Source of the DNA: Martinezella rhizogenes | Lineage (GTDB): Bacteria; Pseudomonadota; Alphaproteobacteria; Rhizobiales; Rhizobiaceae | Direction of reading: 5' to 3' | Assembly: GCF_027460065.1 (NCBI RefSeq) | Contig: NZ_JAPYZZ010000008.1 | Coordinates: 157,147-221,146, forward strand | Length of the DNA stretch: 64,000 nucleotides | Shown here: positions 9,224 through 18,070 of the stretch, in pieces | Position numbering within the stretch: the first letter of the stretch is position 1 | How the letters are laid out: the number at the start of each line of letters is the position of its first letter | Translations under genes and position numbers: made by a program | Notes under the pieces: model-generated | What the model saw: only the letters and a program-made list of their open reading frames with translations | Told to the model about the DNA's origin: nothing | Databases searched by the model: none

Positions 9224-10273
9224 ATGATTGCATTGGGCGGTTTCGACATCGTCGTCATAGCGGCGGTTGTTCTGGTTATTCTGGTGCTGTTTGCCGGCAT
9301 CAAGACCGTGCCGCAGGGGCATCGTTACACCGTTGAACGGTTCGGGCGTTACACCCGCACGCTCGAACCCGGTCTGAACCTCATCGTGCCGTTCTTCGAA
9401 AGCATCGGCTCGAAAATGAATGTGATGGAGCAGGTGCTCCATATCCCCACGCAGGAAGTCATTACCCGCGACAACGCCAGCGTCTCGGCCGATGCCGTTA
9501 CCTTTTATCAGGTATTGAACGCCGCGCAGGCTGCCTACCAGATATCCAATCTGCAAATGGCGATCGAAAACCTCACCATGACCAACATCCGTTCGGTGAT
9601 GGGTTCGATGGACCTCGATGAGCTGCTGTCAAACCGCGACGCCATCAATGATCGCCTTCTGCGCGTGGTCGATGAGGCCGTGGGACCATGGGGCATCAAA
9701 GTCACCCGCATCGAGATCAAGGATATCGCACCGCCTAAAGACCTCGTCGATTCCATGGCGCGGCAGATGAAGGCGGAGCGTGAAAAACGCGCACAGGTGC
9801 TGGAGGCCGAGGGCGCCCGCAACGCCCAGATTCTGCGCGCGGAAGGTGCAAAACAATCCGCCATTCTGGAAGCCGAAGGCCAGCGCGAGGCGGCATTCCG
9901 CGATGCTGAAGCACGCGAACGTCTGGCCGAGGCCGAAGCCAACGCCACCCGCATGGTCTCGGAAGCCATTGCCGCCGGTAACGTCCACGCCATCAATTAT
10001 TTCGTCGCCCAGAAATACACCGAAGCGCTTGCCGAGATCGGTACCGCCAAGAATTCCAAGATCGTGCTGATGCCGATGGAAGCCTCAGCGCTGATCGGCT
10101 CTCTCGGCGGCATCGGCACGATTGCGAGAGAAGTGTTCGGCGACAAGGGCGATGCTCCCAGCGCGCCTGCCCCCTCCACCTCATCCCGCTCCGTGCCGCC
10201 GACCCGGTCTTCCGGCCAGAGCATCAATGTTTCCATTCCGGGTAATCCCTTCGGCTCTTCATCGGAGAAGTAA
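9224..10273 (+). CDS. SPFH/band 7 (stomatin-like) membrane protein
   Basis: Single-spanning membrane protein of the stomatin/QmcA group, thought to scaffold membrane microdomains and assist quality control. A hydrophobic segment lies at about residues 8-27. The band 7 domain follows (VPQGHRYTVERFGRYTRTLEPGLNLIVPF). A long Ala/Glu-rich coiled coil at about 185-255 (repeats such as EAEGARNAQILRAEGAKQ) is typical of oligomerising SPFH proteins. The tail is low-complexity Pro/Ser. AGGAGGA at 9212-9218 is well spaced from ATG 9224; GTG 9221 is an alternative start. The next gene encodes an NfeD-like protein 2 bp downstream, the usual partner. Confidence 0.93.
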   Translation: MIALGGFDIVVIAAVVLVILVLFAGIKTVPQGHRYTVERFGRYTRTLEPGLNLIVPFFESIGSKMNVMEQVLHIPTQEVITRDNASVSADAVTFYQVLNAAQAAYQISNLQMAIENLTMTNIRSVMGSMDLDELLSNRDAINDRLLRVVDEAVGPWGIKVTRIEIKDIAPPKDLVDSMARQMKAEREKRAQVLEAEGARNAQILRAEGAKQSAILEAEGQREAAFRDAEARERLAEAEANATRMVSEAIAAGNVHAINYFVAQKYTEALAEIGTAKNSKIVLMPMEASALIGSLGGIGTIAREVFGDKGDAPSAPAPSTSSRSVPPTRSSGQSINVSIPGNPFGSSSEK

Positions 10274-10275
10274 CG

Positions 10276-10740
10276 ATGTTGCAACGGCTTGCCACTGAGC
10301 TGGGACCCTGGAGCTGGTGGATCGTCGGCTTCGTGCTGCTTGCCGCCGAACTCATCGCGCCCGGCGTTTTCCTGATCTGGATCGGGATTGCCGCGCTGGT
10401 CATTGGTGCGTTTTCGCTGTTTTTCTGGGAAACGGCATTCTGGGCCTGGCAATTGCAGCTGGTGCTGTTTGCCGCGCTTTCGGTGGTCTTCGCCCTGCTC
10501 GGCCGGAGATATTTCGGACGAAACCGCGCGGTAAGCGACGAACCCTTCCTGAACCAGCGCGAAGCAAGCCTTGTCGGCCGCACCGCAACCCTGCAGGAGC
10601 CGATCGTCGAAGGACGCGGCCGGATAAGGCTTGATGATACCTGGTGGCCGGTGAATGGCGAAGACCTGCCGGCCGGAACCCGTGTCAGGATTGCGTCGGC
10701 GCGCGGGCGCACGCTGACAATCGAGCCGATGGACCGATAA
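10276..10740 (+). CDS. NfeD-like membrane protein
   Basis: Short NfeD family protein of 154 residues that usually pairs with SPFH proteins in one operon, as here with a 2 bp gap. Two to three hydrophobic segments (about 14-38 and 50-75) precede a C-terminal OB-fold-like soluble domain (about 92-150, SLVGRTATLQEPIVEGRGRIRLDDTWW). The likely role is to regulate or assemble the SPFH partner in the inner membrane. The protease domain of long NfeD proteins is absent. The gene converges on kdsD with a 75 bp gap. Confidence 0.9.
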   Translation: MLQRLATELGPWSWWIVGFVLLAAELIAPGVFLIWIGIAALVIGAFSLFFWETAFWAWQLQLVLFAALSVVFALLGRRYFGRNRAVSDEPFLNQREASLVGRTATLQEPIVEGRGRIRLDDTWWPVNGEDLPAGTRVRIASARGRTLTIEPMDR

Positions 10741-10815
10741 GCTCCAGGAACTGGCCGACAGCGTCGAGGCCGCTTTTCCAGACAGAAGATCGATGTCAAC
10801 TTTCCGCGGAAGGGC

Positions 10816-11811
10816 TTAAGCGACGCCGATCCTCAGGAGATCGTGGAAATGCACCAGCCCGATCGGCCGGTTGTCGTCATCGACAACGATCAGCGCGCCG
10901 ATGTGAAATTTCTCCAGCGTCGCCAGCGCACTAGTCGCCAGCACTGACTTTTTGACGGTTTTCGGGCTGCGGGTCATGATGTCGTCGACCACCAGCTCGG
11001 CGAGGTTGCGCGACAAGTTGCGCGCCATGTCGCCCTCGGTGACGATGCCGCACAGACGGCCATCCTCATCCAGAATGCCAACGCAGCCGAAATGCTTGCG
11101 CGAGAGAACGCCCACCGCCTCGGGCATGGCCGTTCCCTTGTTGACCAATGGCACACGATCGCCCGTATGCATGATATCACTGACCAGCGTCAGGCTCGCG
11201 CCCAGCTTGCCACCGGGGTGGAACACCTTGAAGTCGCCCGCTGTGAAATTACGCGCCTCCAGGAGCGCGACAGCAAGGGCATCGCCCAGCGCCAGCTGCA
11301 TCAATGTGGAGGTGGTTGGTGCCAGGCCGAGCGGGCAGGCTTCCTGCTCGTTGGGCACCAGAAGCACGATATCGGAAGCCTGTGCCAGCGATGAATTTTC
11401 CGAACAGGTGAGTGCGATGAGCGGAATGGAGAAACGGCGGGAATAATTGATGATGCTGCGCAATTCCGCGCTTTCACCACCCTTGGAAATCGCCAGCACC
11501 ACATCATCGCCGCCGATCATGCCCAGATCGCCGTGATTTGCCTCTGCCGCATGCACAAAAAAGGCAGGCGTTCCCGTGGAGGCGAAGGTAGCGGCAAGCT
11601 TTGCGCCTATGTGACCGCTTTTTCCAACGCCGGTAATGATGAGACGGCCATTCGACTGGCCGATGGTCTCGATTGCCTTGCAGAAGGGCTCGGAAAGGCC
11701 GTTTCTCAGGGCAGCCTCAAGGGCGGCAAGGCCAGCCCGCTCCATCGAAATCGTCCGCACGGCGGATTCGATGGCATTGTCTTCGACCAGTTTGACGGCG
11801 CGCGTAATCAT
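10816..11811 (-). CDS. kdsD: Arabinose-5-phosphate isomerase, KpsF/GutQ family
   Basis: Interconverts ribulose-5-phosphate and arabinose-5-phosphate, the first step toward KDO for lipopolysaccharide. Residues about 45-180 are a SIS sugar-isomerase domain (IITGVGKSGHIGAKLAATFASTGTPAFFVHAAEA, described here only by its start GVGKSG and end HAAEA, and HGDLGMI). Residues about 205-331 hold two CBS domains, as in KdsD. Length 331 is normal for the family. The gene reads away from the PAS gene's promoter side and is convergent with nfeD. A KdsD versus GutQ assignment rests on the likely need for KDO. Confidence 0.9.
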   Translation of the reverse strand: MITRAVKLVEDNAIESAVRTISMERAGLAALEAALRNGLSEPFCKAIETIGQSNGRLIITGVGKSGHIGAKLAATFASTGTPAFFVHAAEANHGDLGMIGGDDVVLAISKGGESAELRSIINYSRRFSIPLIALTCSENSSLAQASDIVLLVPNEQEACPLGLAPTTSTLMQLALGDALAVALLEARNFTAGDFKVFHPGGKLGASLTLVSDIMHTGDRVPLVNKGTAMPEAVGVLSRKHFGCVGILDEDGRLCGIVTEGDMARNLSRNLAELVVDDIMTRSPKTVKKSVLATSALATLEKFHIGALIVVDDDNRPIGLVHFHDLLRIGVA

Positions 11812-11869
11812 GGCCGACTGTTACTCTTTCAGCCGGAATAAGTCCACTCTCTCCCGTTCAGTCCTGTTT

Positions 11870-12235
11870 TTAGTGACGCAGATCGGGCGGTGAGATCTCT
11901 TCCATCGTTCCAAGCCGCTTGAAGGGGATGTTTTCCTCATCGACCAGATATCGCCCAAGCGTCCTCACCCATAAGATGGAACCATCGCTACGGCGCACGG
12001 CATATTCCTGGTCGTAAAAGCTCGCGGCCTTCAGCGTCAACAGCGCCGTCTCGATCACCCGGTTTCGATGATCGAGATCCACTTTTTCAAGCATCTGAAA
12101 AATGCTGATGCCCTGCATCGCCTGTCTCAGCGAAATCCCGAAGAGTTCCGCGCATATTTCATCGAGATAGAAGCGGTCATTGGTAATATCCCAACAATAA
12201 AAACCGACTTGCCGGATGTTCAAAACGCGATTCAT
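11870..12235 (-). CDS. Stand-alone PAS domain protein
   Basis: A 121-residue protein that is almost entirely one PAS fold of the PAS_3 type: GFYCWDITNDRFYLDEICAE at the start and the PAC-like segment YDQEYAVRRSDGSILWVRT near the end. There is no kinase, cyclase or DNA-binding output domain and no membrane segment, so it may act as a small sensor binding another protein, or be a shortened relative of a PAS kinase. It lies 58 bp upstream of kdsD on the same strand. Function unknown. Confidence 0.75.
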   Translation of the reverse strand: MNRVLNIRQVGFYCWDITNDRFYLDEICAELFGISLRQAMQGISIFQMLEKVDLDHRNRVIETALLTLKAASFYDQEYAVRRSDGSILWVRTLGRYLVDEENIPFKRLGTMEEISPPDLRH

Positions 12236-12652
12236 GAAACGATGCTGTCACATATAATAAAATTCAATACGATTTGTTGAACGATTTACGATCGCTCTGT
12301 GTAAGCATAGGACAATTCCGTGCCAAATTGAAACGTTTTAATCTTCGCATATTAGAAATATTTTGCTTTGACGGCAGTTCCGCCTGGCAATCCGGATCGC
12401 CGCGATCAGGCTGCCGCTTGGCACAGAAGACCTCGCTGATATTTCACCCGTGCCCAAACACCGAAATCACGCCGTTCTTTATCAACTGTTAACCATAAAA
12501 AACCTATTGTTAAAGCGATGTTAAAACTTGCGTCGCCTGTCTGGTCCCTGGTTTCTTCATGTCATTTCATCGGCCTGCCAATCATCGGGCCTGAAGAAAT
12601 GCCTTGGTGGGCTTTCGATCCGGCATCGACCAAACTCGCCGGGTGAAAAGGA
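12236..12652 (+). promoter_or_regulatory. AT-rich intergenic region with a CtrA-type box
   Basis: This 417 bp divergent region between the PAS gene and the beta-barrel gene holds no convincing gene. At 12510-12524 it contains TTAA-AGCGATG-TTAA, an exact match to the TTAA-N7-TTAA consensus of the cell-cycle regulator CtrA of alphaproteobacteria; a further GTTAACC half-site lies just upstream near 12488. The box is about 130 bp upstream of the beta-barrel gene. Such a match in AT-rich DNA can occur by chance. Confidence 0.45.
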
Positions 12653-14152
12653 ATGAGCGTGAAGGGCACCGCCACACGTCTGCCGACGTCGCGGAAAGCA
12701 GCGACCCTGCTGCTTGCCTGCACGATTTTTTACCCGCACGGAAGCGCCTTCGCACAAACCGCAGCGACAGCTACACCACTTGTGCCGGGCACTGCTTCCG
12801 CTGCCGACGGATCCGATTCAACCAGCCCGACGACGAACGGCACGGCAAACATAAGCACAGGCACAGTTCAGGCCACACCCGCGCCAGCGCCACAACTCTG
12901 GCGCCCGTCCAACAATCCCGGCGACCCGATCTACGAACAGCCGGACGAAGCGGGCCAACCTTCTACCGAGGCCGAGAACCCCTATGAGCCGACAATGGAC
13001 GGCGGGGAAAATCCGCGTATAGCAACCGAACCCGGACAAACACCCGGTATCCGGCTCGGCACATTCTTGCTCAGGCCTTCGATCAGCCAGACAGTGAATA
13101 CGGAAAAACAGACAAATACGGGCGGCCCCTCCCGGCGCAACTATTTGACGACGGGTATACGCGGCACGCTCACCAGCGACTGGTCCCGGCACGCGCTGAC
13201 GGTGACGGGCGATGGCGCCTGGGAGAGAAACTTCGGCGGCAACAAGAATGGCGAAGAACCCCGGGCAAATATCGAAGCCAATCTGCGCCTTGATCTCAGT
13301 GCGGAAACGACCGCCAATCTCAAGGCGGGTTATGAATTCAGCCGTGAAGGCACCACGGACCCCAATGCCCTGACCGGCGCTGCCGTGCAGGGTGGGGAGC
13401 ACCGCTTCACCGCCGGCGCATCGATAGAGCGGGACTTCGGCAAGCTGCGCGGGCTCGCAGCGCTCGATCTCTCACGCACCGTCTATACGGATGCAAAGGG
13501 CCTCGATGGCCGGCCGATCAGCCTCAGCGATCGCGACCAGAAGGGCGCGAACCTGCGCGGACGCATCGGCTATGAACTATCGCCTGCTTTGATCCCCTTC
13601 CTTGAACTGAATGTGGGGACGACCAAATATGACAATCGCCTCGACAATTCGGGCTATGCCCGTTCCTCCAATGCCTATGGGGCGAAGGTTGGCGCAGAAG
13701 TCGATCTCGGCGAAAAGACCCGCGGCGAGGCCGCCATCGGCTATCTGCGCAAGGAATATGACGACGATCGCCTGGCCGCGATCGGTGCATTGACGCTGGA
13801 TGGCAAACTCAACTGGTCTCCCCAGCGCGGCACGAATGTCAATCTCGGACTGCGCACGACGATAGAGGACTTTGCCGGCGGGCCGCAGGGAGGCTGGATT
13901 TCCTATCGCCTGGATGCCGGCCTGACCCATGAATTGCGCAACAATCTGGTCGCGCGTCTGACCGGGCAGATCGTGCATCGCACGTTCCCCTCCTCCAGCA
14001 CAGAGGACGCCGTGGAATATACGGCTGGCGCCGGCCTGACCTGGGGGCTGAACCGCTATCTCGACCTGACCGCAGACGTCAGCTATCAGTGGACCCCGGT
14101 TTATGACAGCAATGAACTGCGTATCGGCGCGGGGCTTGTCCTGAAGCGGTAA
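12653..14152 (+). CDS. Outer membrane beta-barrel protein (BBP2-like)
   Basis: Predicted outer membrane protein of 499 residues. A signal peptide spans about residues 1-35 (KAATLLLACTIFYPHGSAFA/QT). Residues 35-130 are a Pro/Ser/Thr-rich linker. From about 135 to the end, alternating hydrophobic strands rich in aromatic residues (for example NLKAGYEFSREG, EAAIGYLRKEYDDD, LTADVSYQWTPVYDS) describe a large barrel like the putative beta-barrel porin 2 family. ATG 12653 has an AAAAGGA ribosome binding site. A possible CtrA box lies upstream. The cargo or role is unknown; a link to polysaccharide export is only suggested by the neighbouring galU. Confidence 0.82.
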   Translation: MSVKGTATRLPTSRKAATLLLACTIFYPHGSAFAQTAATATPLVPGTASAADGSDSTSPTTNGTANISTGTVQATPAPAPQLWRPSNNPGDPIYEQPDEAGQPSTEAENPYEPTMDGGENPRIATEPGQTPGIRLGTFLLRPSISQTVNTEKQTNTGGPSRRNYLTTGIRGTLTSDWSRHALTVTGDGAWERNFGGNKNGEEPRANIEANLRLDLSAETTANLKAGYEFSREGTTDPNALTGAAVQGGEHRFTAGASIERDFGKLRGLAALDLSRTVYTDAKGLDGRPISLSDRDQKGANLRGRIGYELSPALIPFLELNVGTTKYDNRLDNSGYARSSNAYGAKVGAEVDLGEKTRGEAAIGYLRKEYDDDRLAAIGALTLDGKLNWSPQRGTNVNLGLRTTIEDFAGGPQGGWISYRLDAGLTHELRNNLVARLTGQIVHRTFPSSSTEDAVEYTAGAGLTWGLNRYLDLTADVSYQWTPVYDSNELRIGAGLVLKR

Positions 14153-14167
14153 CGAGCCCAAAAACAA

Positions 14168-14193
14168 AAATCCCGGCGCGAAGGCCGGGATTT
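14168..14193 (-). terminator. Terminator between the barrel gene and galU
   Basis: A 10 bp stem (AAATCCCGGC, 14168-14177, with GCCGGGATTT, 14184-14193) with a six-base loop. Read on the minus strand it is followed by TTTTTGTTTTT, so it is a strong terminator for galU; on the plus strand only a short TTTCCTTG follows. Confidence 0.9.
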
Positions 14194-14212
14194 CCTTGTG
14201 TGTTCCGGTCGA

Positions 14213-15100
14213 TTATTTCAGACCCTCGATCAGAGCCTTGATCGGCTCCTCGATGGCCGGACGGATATCGCCGCGTTCCAGTGCGAAAGCGACGTTTGCC
14301 AGGATGAAACCATCCTTGGCGCCGCAATCGAAGGTCTGCCCACGGAAATGATAGCCGGAGAACTCTTGCGACTTGGCGAGAGTGAGCATGCCGTCCGTCA
14401 ACTGGATTTCGTTACCGGCGCCGCGTTCCTGATTTTCGAGAATATCGAAAATTTCCGGCTGCAGGATATAACGACCGTTGATATAGAAATTAGACGGCGC
14501 CGTACCCTTGGCCGGCTTTTCGACCATTTCGGTAATCTTGAAGCCTTCGCCGACGGCATTTCCTACGCCGACAATGCCATATTTATGCGTCTGGTCGGGA
14601 GCGCATTCCTGCACCGCGATGACGTTGCCCTGGGTCTGGTCGTAAAGTTCGACCATACCCTTCAGGCAGCTTTTCTGCGAATGCATGATCATGTCGGGCA
14701 AAAGCACGGCAAAAGGCTCGTCGCCAACGATATCACGCGCGCACCAGACCGCATGGCCGAGACCAAGCGGCACCTGCTGGCGCGTGAAGCTTGCGGTGCC
14801 CGCCTTGGGCAGAAGGCCGGCCAGCAATGTCAGCTCGGCATTCTTGTTGCGCTCGCGCAGCATTTGTTCAAGTTCAAATTGAATATCAAAATAATCTTCG
14901 ATCACTGCCTTGCCGCGGCCGGTGACAAATACAAAATGCTCGATGCCCGCTTCCGCCGCCTCATCGACGACGTATTGAATGACCGGCTTGTCGACGACGG
15001 TGAGCATTTCTTTCGGAACTGCCTTGGTGGCGGGCAGGAAACGTGTACCGAGACCTGCGACCGGAAATACGGCCTTCCGAATTTTCTTCTGTTCTACCAC
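14213..15100 (-). CDS. galU: UTP-glucose-1-phosphate uridylyltransferase
   Basis: Makes UDP-glucose from UTP and glucose-1-phosphate, feeding exopolysaccharide, glucan and lipopolysaccharide synthesis; the rhizobial gene is also called exoN. The 295-residue protein begins with the nucleotidyltransferase loop [18 protein letters not shown] and has [13 protein letters not shown] and [19 protein letters not shown], all typical. ATG 15100 is preceded by AGGAGGGATATGTGG, a good ribosome binding site. Upstream at 15146-15168 is a 23 bp perfect inverted repeat that may control it. The gene is transcribed alone and ends at a strong terminator. Confidence 0.95.
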   Translation of the reverse strand: MVEQKKIRKAVFPVAGLGTRFLPATKAVPKEMLTVVDKPVIQYVVDEAAEAGIEHFVFVTGRGKAVIEDYFDIQFELEQMLRERNKNAELTLLAGLLPKAGTASFTRQQVPLGLGHAVWCARDIVGDEPFAVLLPDMIMHSQKSCLKGMVELYDQTQGNVIAVQECAPDQTHKYGIVGVGNAVGEGFKITEMVEKPAKGTAPSNFYINGRYILQPEIFDILENQERGAGNEIQLTDGMLTLAKSQEFSGYHFRGQTFDCGAKDGFILANVAFALERGDIRPAIEEPIKALIEGLK

Positions 15101-15145
15101 ATATCCCTCCTGAGAGATAAAACTTAATCACAATCCCCGCACACT

Positions 15146-15168
15146 GTTGTTATTTCAAAAATAACAAC
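15146..15168. promoter_or_regulatory. Perfect inverted repeat upstream of galU
   Basis: GTTGTTATTT (15146-15155), spacer CAA, AAATAACAAC (15159-15168). It sits 46 bp before the galU start in the galU/lytic transglycosylase divergent region. With AT-rich arms and no T-run it looks more like a protein-binding palindrome than a terminator. A second short repeat, TACCAT-N6-ATGGTA, is at 15188-15205. Confidence 0.5.
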
Positions 15169-15295
15169 GTTTTGTAAAGGGTGACGCTACCATCTATTAA
15201 TGGTAAAGAATTTGTTGACATTCTTTTGTTATCCATGACGACGCCCGATGCGTTTTCGCAATCGAAATGATATTCGAGAGAACGAAAGACTGACG

Positions 15296-16516
15296 ATGAC
15301 AAAGACCCTTTCAAATGTCCGCAAATTCGGTTGCATGATGTTTGCTGGCCTGGCGATCTCGTTTTCCCCCGTCTCGGCCCGGGCCGATCAGGGGTTCAAG
15401 CAGTGGATCAACCAGTTCTACGCAACAGCCGCCAAAGAAGGCATTAGCAAGGCGACCTACCAGAAGGCCTTTGCCGGTGTCAGCGAGCCGGATCCGGACG
15501 CGCTGCGCAAGGCGACCTTCCAGCCGGAATTCACCACCCAGATCTGGGATTACGTCGATTCCCGCGTCAATCCGTATACGGTGCGGATCGGTCGCGAAAT
15601 GAAGATGAAACATGCAACGACGCTCAACTGGATCGAGCGTAACTTCAACGTCGACAAACACATCATTCTTGCCATCTGGTCGATGGAATCCAATTACGGC
15701 GCGGTTCTTGAAAAGCCGGAGCGGCTGCACAACATTCCACAAGCGCTGGCGACACTCGCCTATTCCGATCCCAAACGCGCGAAATTCGCGCGCACGCAGC
15801 TGATCGCCGCGCTCAAGATTTTGCAGTCCGGCGATGTCACCCCCAAACAGCTGACGGGCTCCTGGGCGGGCGCCATGGGCCACACCCAGTTCATTCCCAC
15901 GAGCTACCTGCTCTATGCGGTCGATGCTGACGGCAACGGCAAGCGCGACATCTGGCATTCCGTTCCGGACGCCCTGGCGACGGCCGCCAATCTTCTTGCC
16001 AAGAACGGCTGGGAACCCGGCCGGACCTGGGGTTACGAAACCGCCGTGCCGCGTGGCGGTGCCCGTTACGAAGGGCAGACGAAGTCCATCGCGGAATGGT
16101 CGAAGCTCGGCTTCACCCGCCCGAACGGCAAGACGTTCACCCGCGGAACCGATCGCGCCATGCTGAAATTGCAGGGCGGTCCAAACGGCCCCGGTTTCCT
16201 GATGATGAAGAACTTCTTCACCATCAAGAAATACAACGCCTCCGACAGCTATGCGCTGGCCGTTGGACTGCTTGCGGATGAAATCGCCGGTTATGGCGGC
16301 ATGCAGCAGAAATGGCCGCGCCCGGACGGTACGCTGGATATTCGCGAAAAATTCGAGCTTCAGACGCGTATGAAGGAACTCGGTTATTACGATGGTGAGA
16401 TCGACGGCAATTTCGGCTCCGGTTCGAAAGCCGCCATCAGCGCCATCCAGTCCCGCATGGGCATGCAGAATGACGGCGAGCCATCGCAGCGATTACTGAG
16501 AGCCCTGCGCAATTGA
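15296..16516 (+). CDS. Lytic murein transglycosylase, MltB family
   Basis: Cleaves the glycan strands of peptidoglycan in the periplasm, forming 1,6-anhydro-muramic ends. A signal peptide ends near residue 30 (SARA/DQ). The catalytic domain contains WSMESNYG with the likely catalytic Glu131, and MGHTQFIPTSYL. The last 65 residues are a peptidoglycan-binding-1 domain (LQTRMKELGYYDGEIDGNFG). I chose ATG 15296 because the signal peptide starts there; an upstream ATG at 15248 would add 16 unlike residues. The 406-residue product lacks a lipobox cysteine, so it is soluble periplasmic rather than a lipoprotein. The DUF459 gene follows 63 bp later. Confidence 0.93.
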   Translation: MTKTLSNVRKFGCMMFAGLAISFSPVSARADQGFKQWINQFYATAAKEGISKATYQKAFAGVSEPDPDALRKATFQPEFTTQIWDYVDSRVNPYTVRIGREMKMKHATTLNWIERNFNVDKHIILAIWSMESNYGAVLEKPERLHNIPQALATLAYSDPKRAKFARTQLIAALKILQSGDVTPKQLTGSWAGAMGHTQFIPTSYLLYAVDADGNGKRDIWHSVPDALATAANLLAKNGWEPGRTWGYETAVPRGGARYEGQTKSIAEWSKLGFTRPNGKTFTRGTDRAMLKLQGGPNGPGFLMMKNFFTIKKYNASDSYALAVGLLADEIAGYGGMQQKWPRPDGTLDIREKFELQTRMKELGYYDGEIDGNFGSGSKAAISAIQSRMGMQNDGEPSQRLLRALRN

Positions 16517-16579
16517 TAATGTCCCGGCGAATTCGGCGGCGTCATGGACGCCGCCGATGCCTCCGGAAAGGTTGATGTC

Positions 16580-17815
16580 ATGAGTAGGATACCTGCGGCA
16601 AGAAACGGAAAGACGGGTTGGCGTTTCTGCGCCATCATTCTTTCCGCTGTCTTCTGTGTGCCGCTGGTTCCTTCCGAGACCTTCGCACAGGAACAGCGGC
16701 GAACCCTTTTCGAAATGCTGTTCGGCAAGCCGGTGGGCCGCGATGGCGGCTCCGGCCGCGAATATCAGCCCCGCAGCCGCCGGGATTTTCCGGCTGCTCC
16801 GCGTGAAAGATCGGTCACCCGCCCACAGCCCACAAGAAAAGCCCCCTCGGTGGTTCAGATGCGAACCGCAAAACCGGAACCTGCCGCCAAGCTTGAAAAT
16901 GCGAGACGCGTTCTGGTCATCGGCGATTTCCTGGCCGGCGGCATGGGGGAAGAGCTGGTCAATGCCTTTGCCAGCTCGCCGGCGATCACCGTCGATGTGC
17001 GTGCCAACGGCTCTTCCGGCCTCGTCCGCAAGGATTATTACGACTGGTCTACCAATCTGCCGCAATTCATAAGCGAGACCAACCCGGCCACCATCGTCAT
17101 CATGATGGGGTCGAACGATCGCCAGCAGATGCAGATCGGTGATGTCAGAGAAAAATTCGGCACGGAAGTCTGGTTCAAGGAATATGAACGGCGCATCGAC
17201 GAGCTTCTGACCCTTGCAGGCCGCCCGAAGGTGCCGGTGCTTTGGGTTGGCGTGCCCGCCTTCCAGTCGCCCTCGCTTTCGGCCGATCTCGTCGGCTTCA
17301 ACCGGCTTTATCGCAGCCATGTCGAAAAATATGGCGGTGAATTTGTGGATGTATGGGACGGCTTCGTCGATGAGGCAGGGAAATTCGTCATTACCGGTTA
17401 CGACATGAACGGCCAGCAGGCCCGCCTGCGTGAGGCTGACGGCATCGGCATGACGCAGGCTGGCAAACGCAAGCTCGCCTTTTACGTCGAAAAATTCGTG
17501 CGCAGGCACCTCGATAGCGCGGGACCCGATCTGGTCAAACTGGACGGCAGCAATCTGCCTGCACTCACCTCTTTGCCGGCGCTCGGCATCGATGCGGGTC
17601 AGGTACGCACCCAGCCGATCAGCCTGACCGATCCTAATCTCGATGGTGGCGACAAGCTTCTGGGCGATGCTCCCCTTGCGGCCGGACCCACACGCGTATC
17701 CGTGGTGGAATCTCCTCGCGAGAGGCTGACCAAACGAGGAGAAATGTCTGACGCGCCGGCAGGGCGTATCGATGACTATCGCCTGGTACCTGATACCGCG
17801 CAGGCAAAACAATAG
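16580..17815 (+). CDS. DUF459 / SGNH-hydrolase-family periplasmic protein
   Basis: Predicted secreted SGNH-fold protein. A hydrophobic signal occurs near residues 12-36 (PSETFAQ). After a basic, Pro/Arg-rich linker, the SGNH-like core starts with VLVIGDFLAGGMGEEL (block I region, where the usual Ser is replaced in the visible GDFLAGG), followed by VIMMGSNDRQ (block III-like) and a C-terminal GIGMTQAGKRKLAFYVEKF. ATG 16580 has GGAAAGG upstream; ATG 16544 is an alternative. Being directly downstream of a lytic transglycosylase suggests a role in peptidoglycan or surface polysaccharide modification, but the substrate is unknown. Confidence 0.85.
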   Translation: MSRIPAARNGKTGWRFCAIILSAVFCVPLVPSETFAQEQRRTLFEMLFGKPVGRDGGSGREYQPRSRRDFPAAPRERSVTRPQPTRKAPSVVQMRTAKPEPAAKLENARRVLVIGDFLAGGMGEELVNAFASSPAITVDVRANGSSGLVRKDYYDWSTNLPQFISETNPATIVIMMGSNDRQQMQIGDVREKFGTEVWFKEYERRIDELLTLAGRPKVPVLWVGVPAFQSPSLSADLVGFNRLYRSHVEKYGGEFVDVWDGFVDEAGKFVITGYDMNGQQARLREADGIGMTQAGKRKLAFYVEKFVRRHLDSAGPDLVKLDGSNLPALTSLPALGIDAGQVRTQPISLTDPNLDGGDKLLGDAPLAAGPTRVSVVESPRERLTKRGEMSDAPAGRIDDYRLVPDTAQAKQ

Positions 17816-17961
17816 GCGCTGTCCCCGCGTTTCAGTAGCAGCGCTGCGGGCGTAATGTTTATGCAATCCCGCCATGGCAGGTTGAGGACCGCTTTGCAGG
17901 AATGCGGGGATGGCCCCATCAGTCATCTCCGATCCCTCTCCTCGCAAGGCGACATTGATTT

Positions 17962-18010
17962 GACGGCGACGCGTCGCTTGCCTTGAGCGTCAACGGCGCC
18001 GTCTTTTTTT
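17962..18010 (+). terminator. Terminator-like structure after the DUF459 gene
   Basis: GACGGCG (17962-17968) pairs with CGCCGTC (17997-18003), with an inner GACGC/GCGTC pairing, and a run of seven T follows at 18004-18010. It lies about 150 bp after the DUF459 stop and just before the two-component genes. Confidence 0.7.
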
Positions 18011-18070
18011 GACTTCCTGCGCGCCTCCTTCTCTCCGCGAGAAGACGCCGGATAATGCTGAGACGATTTC

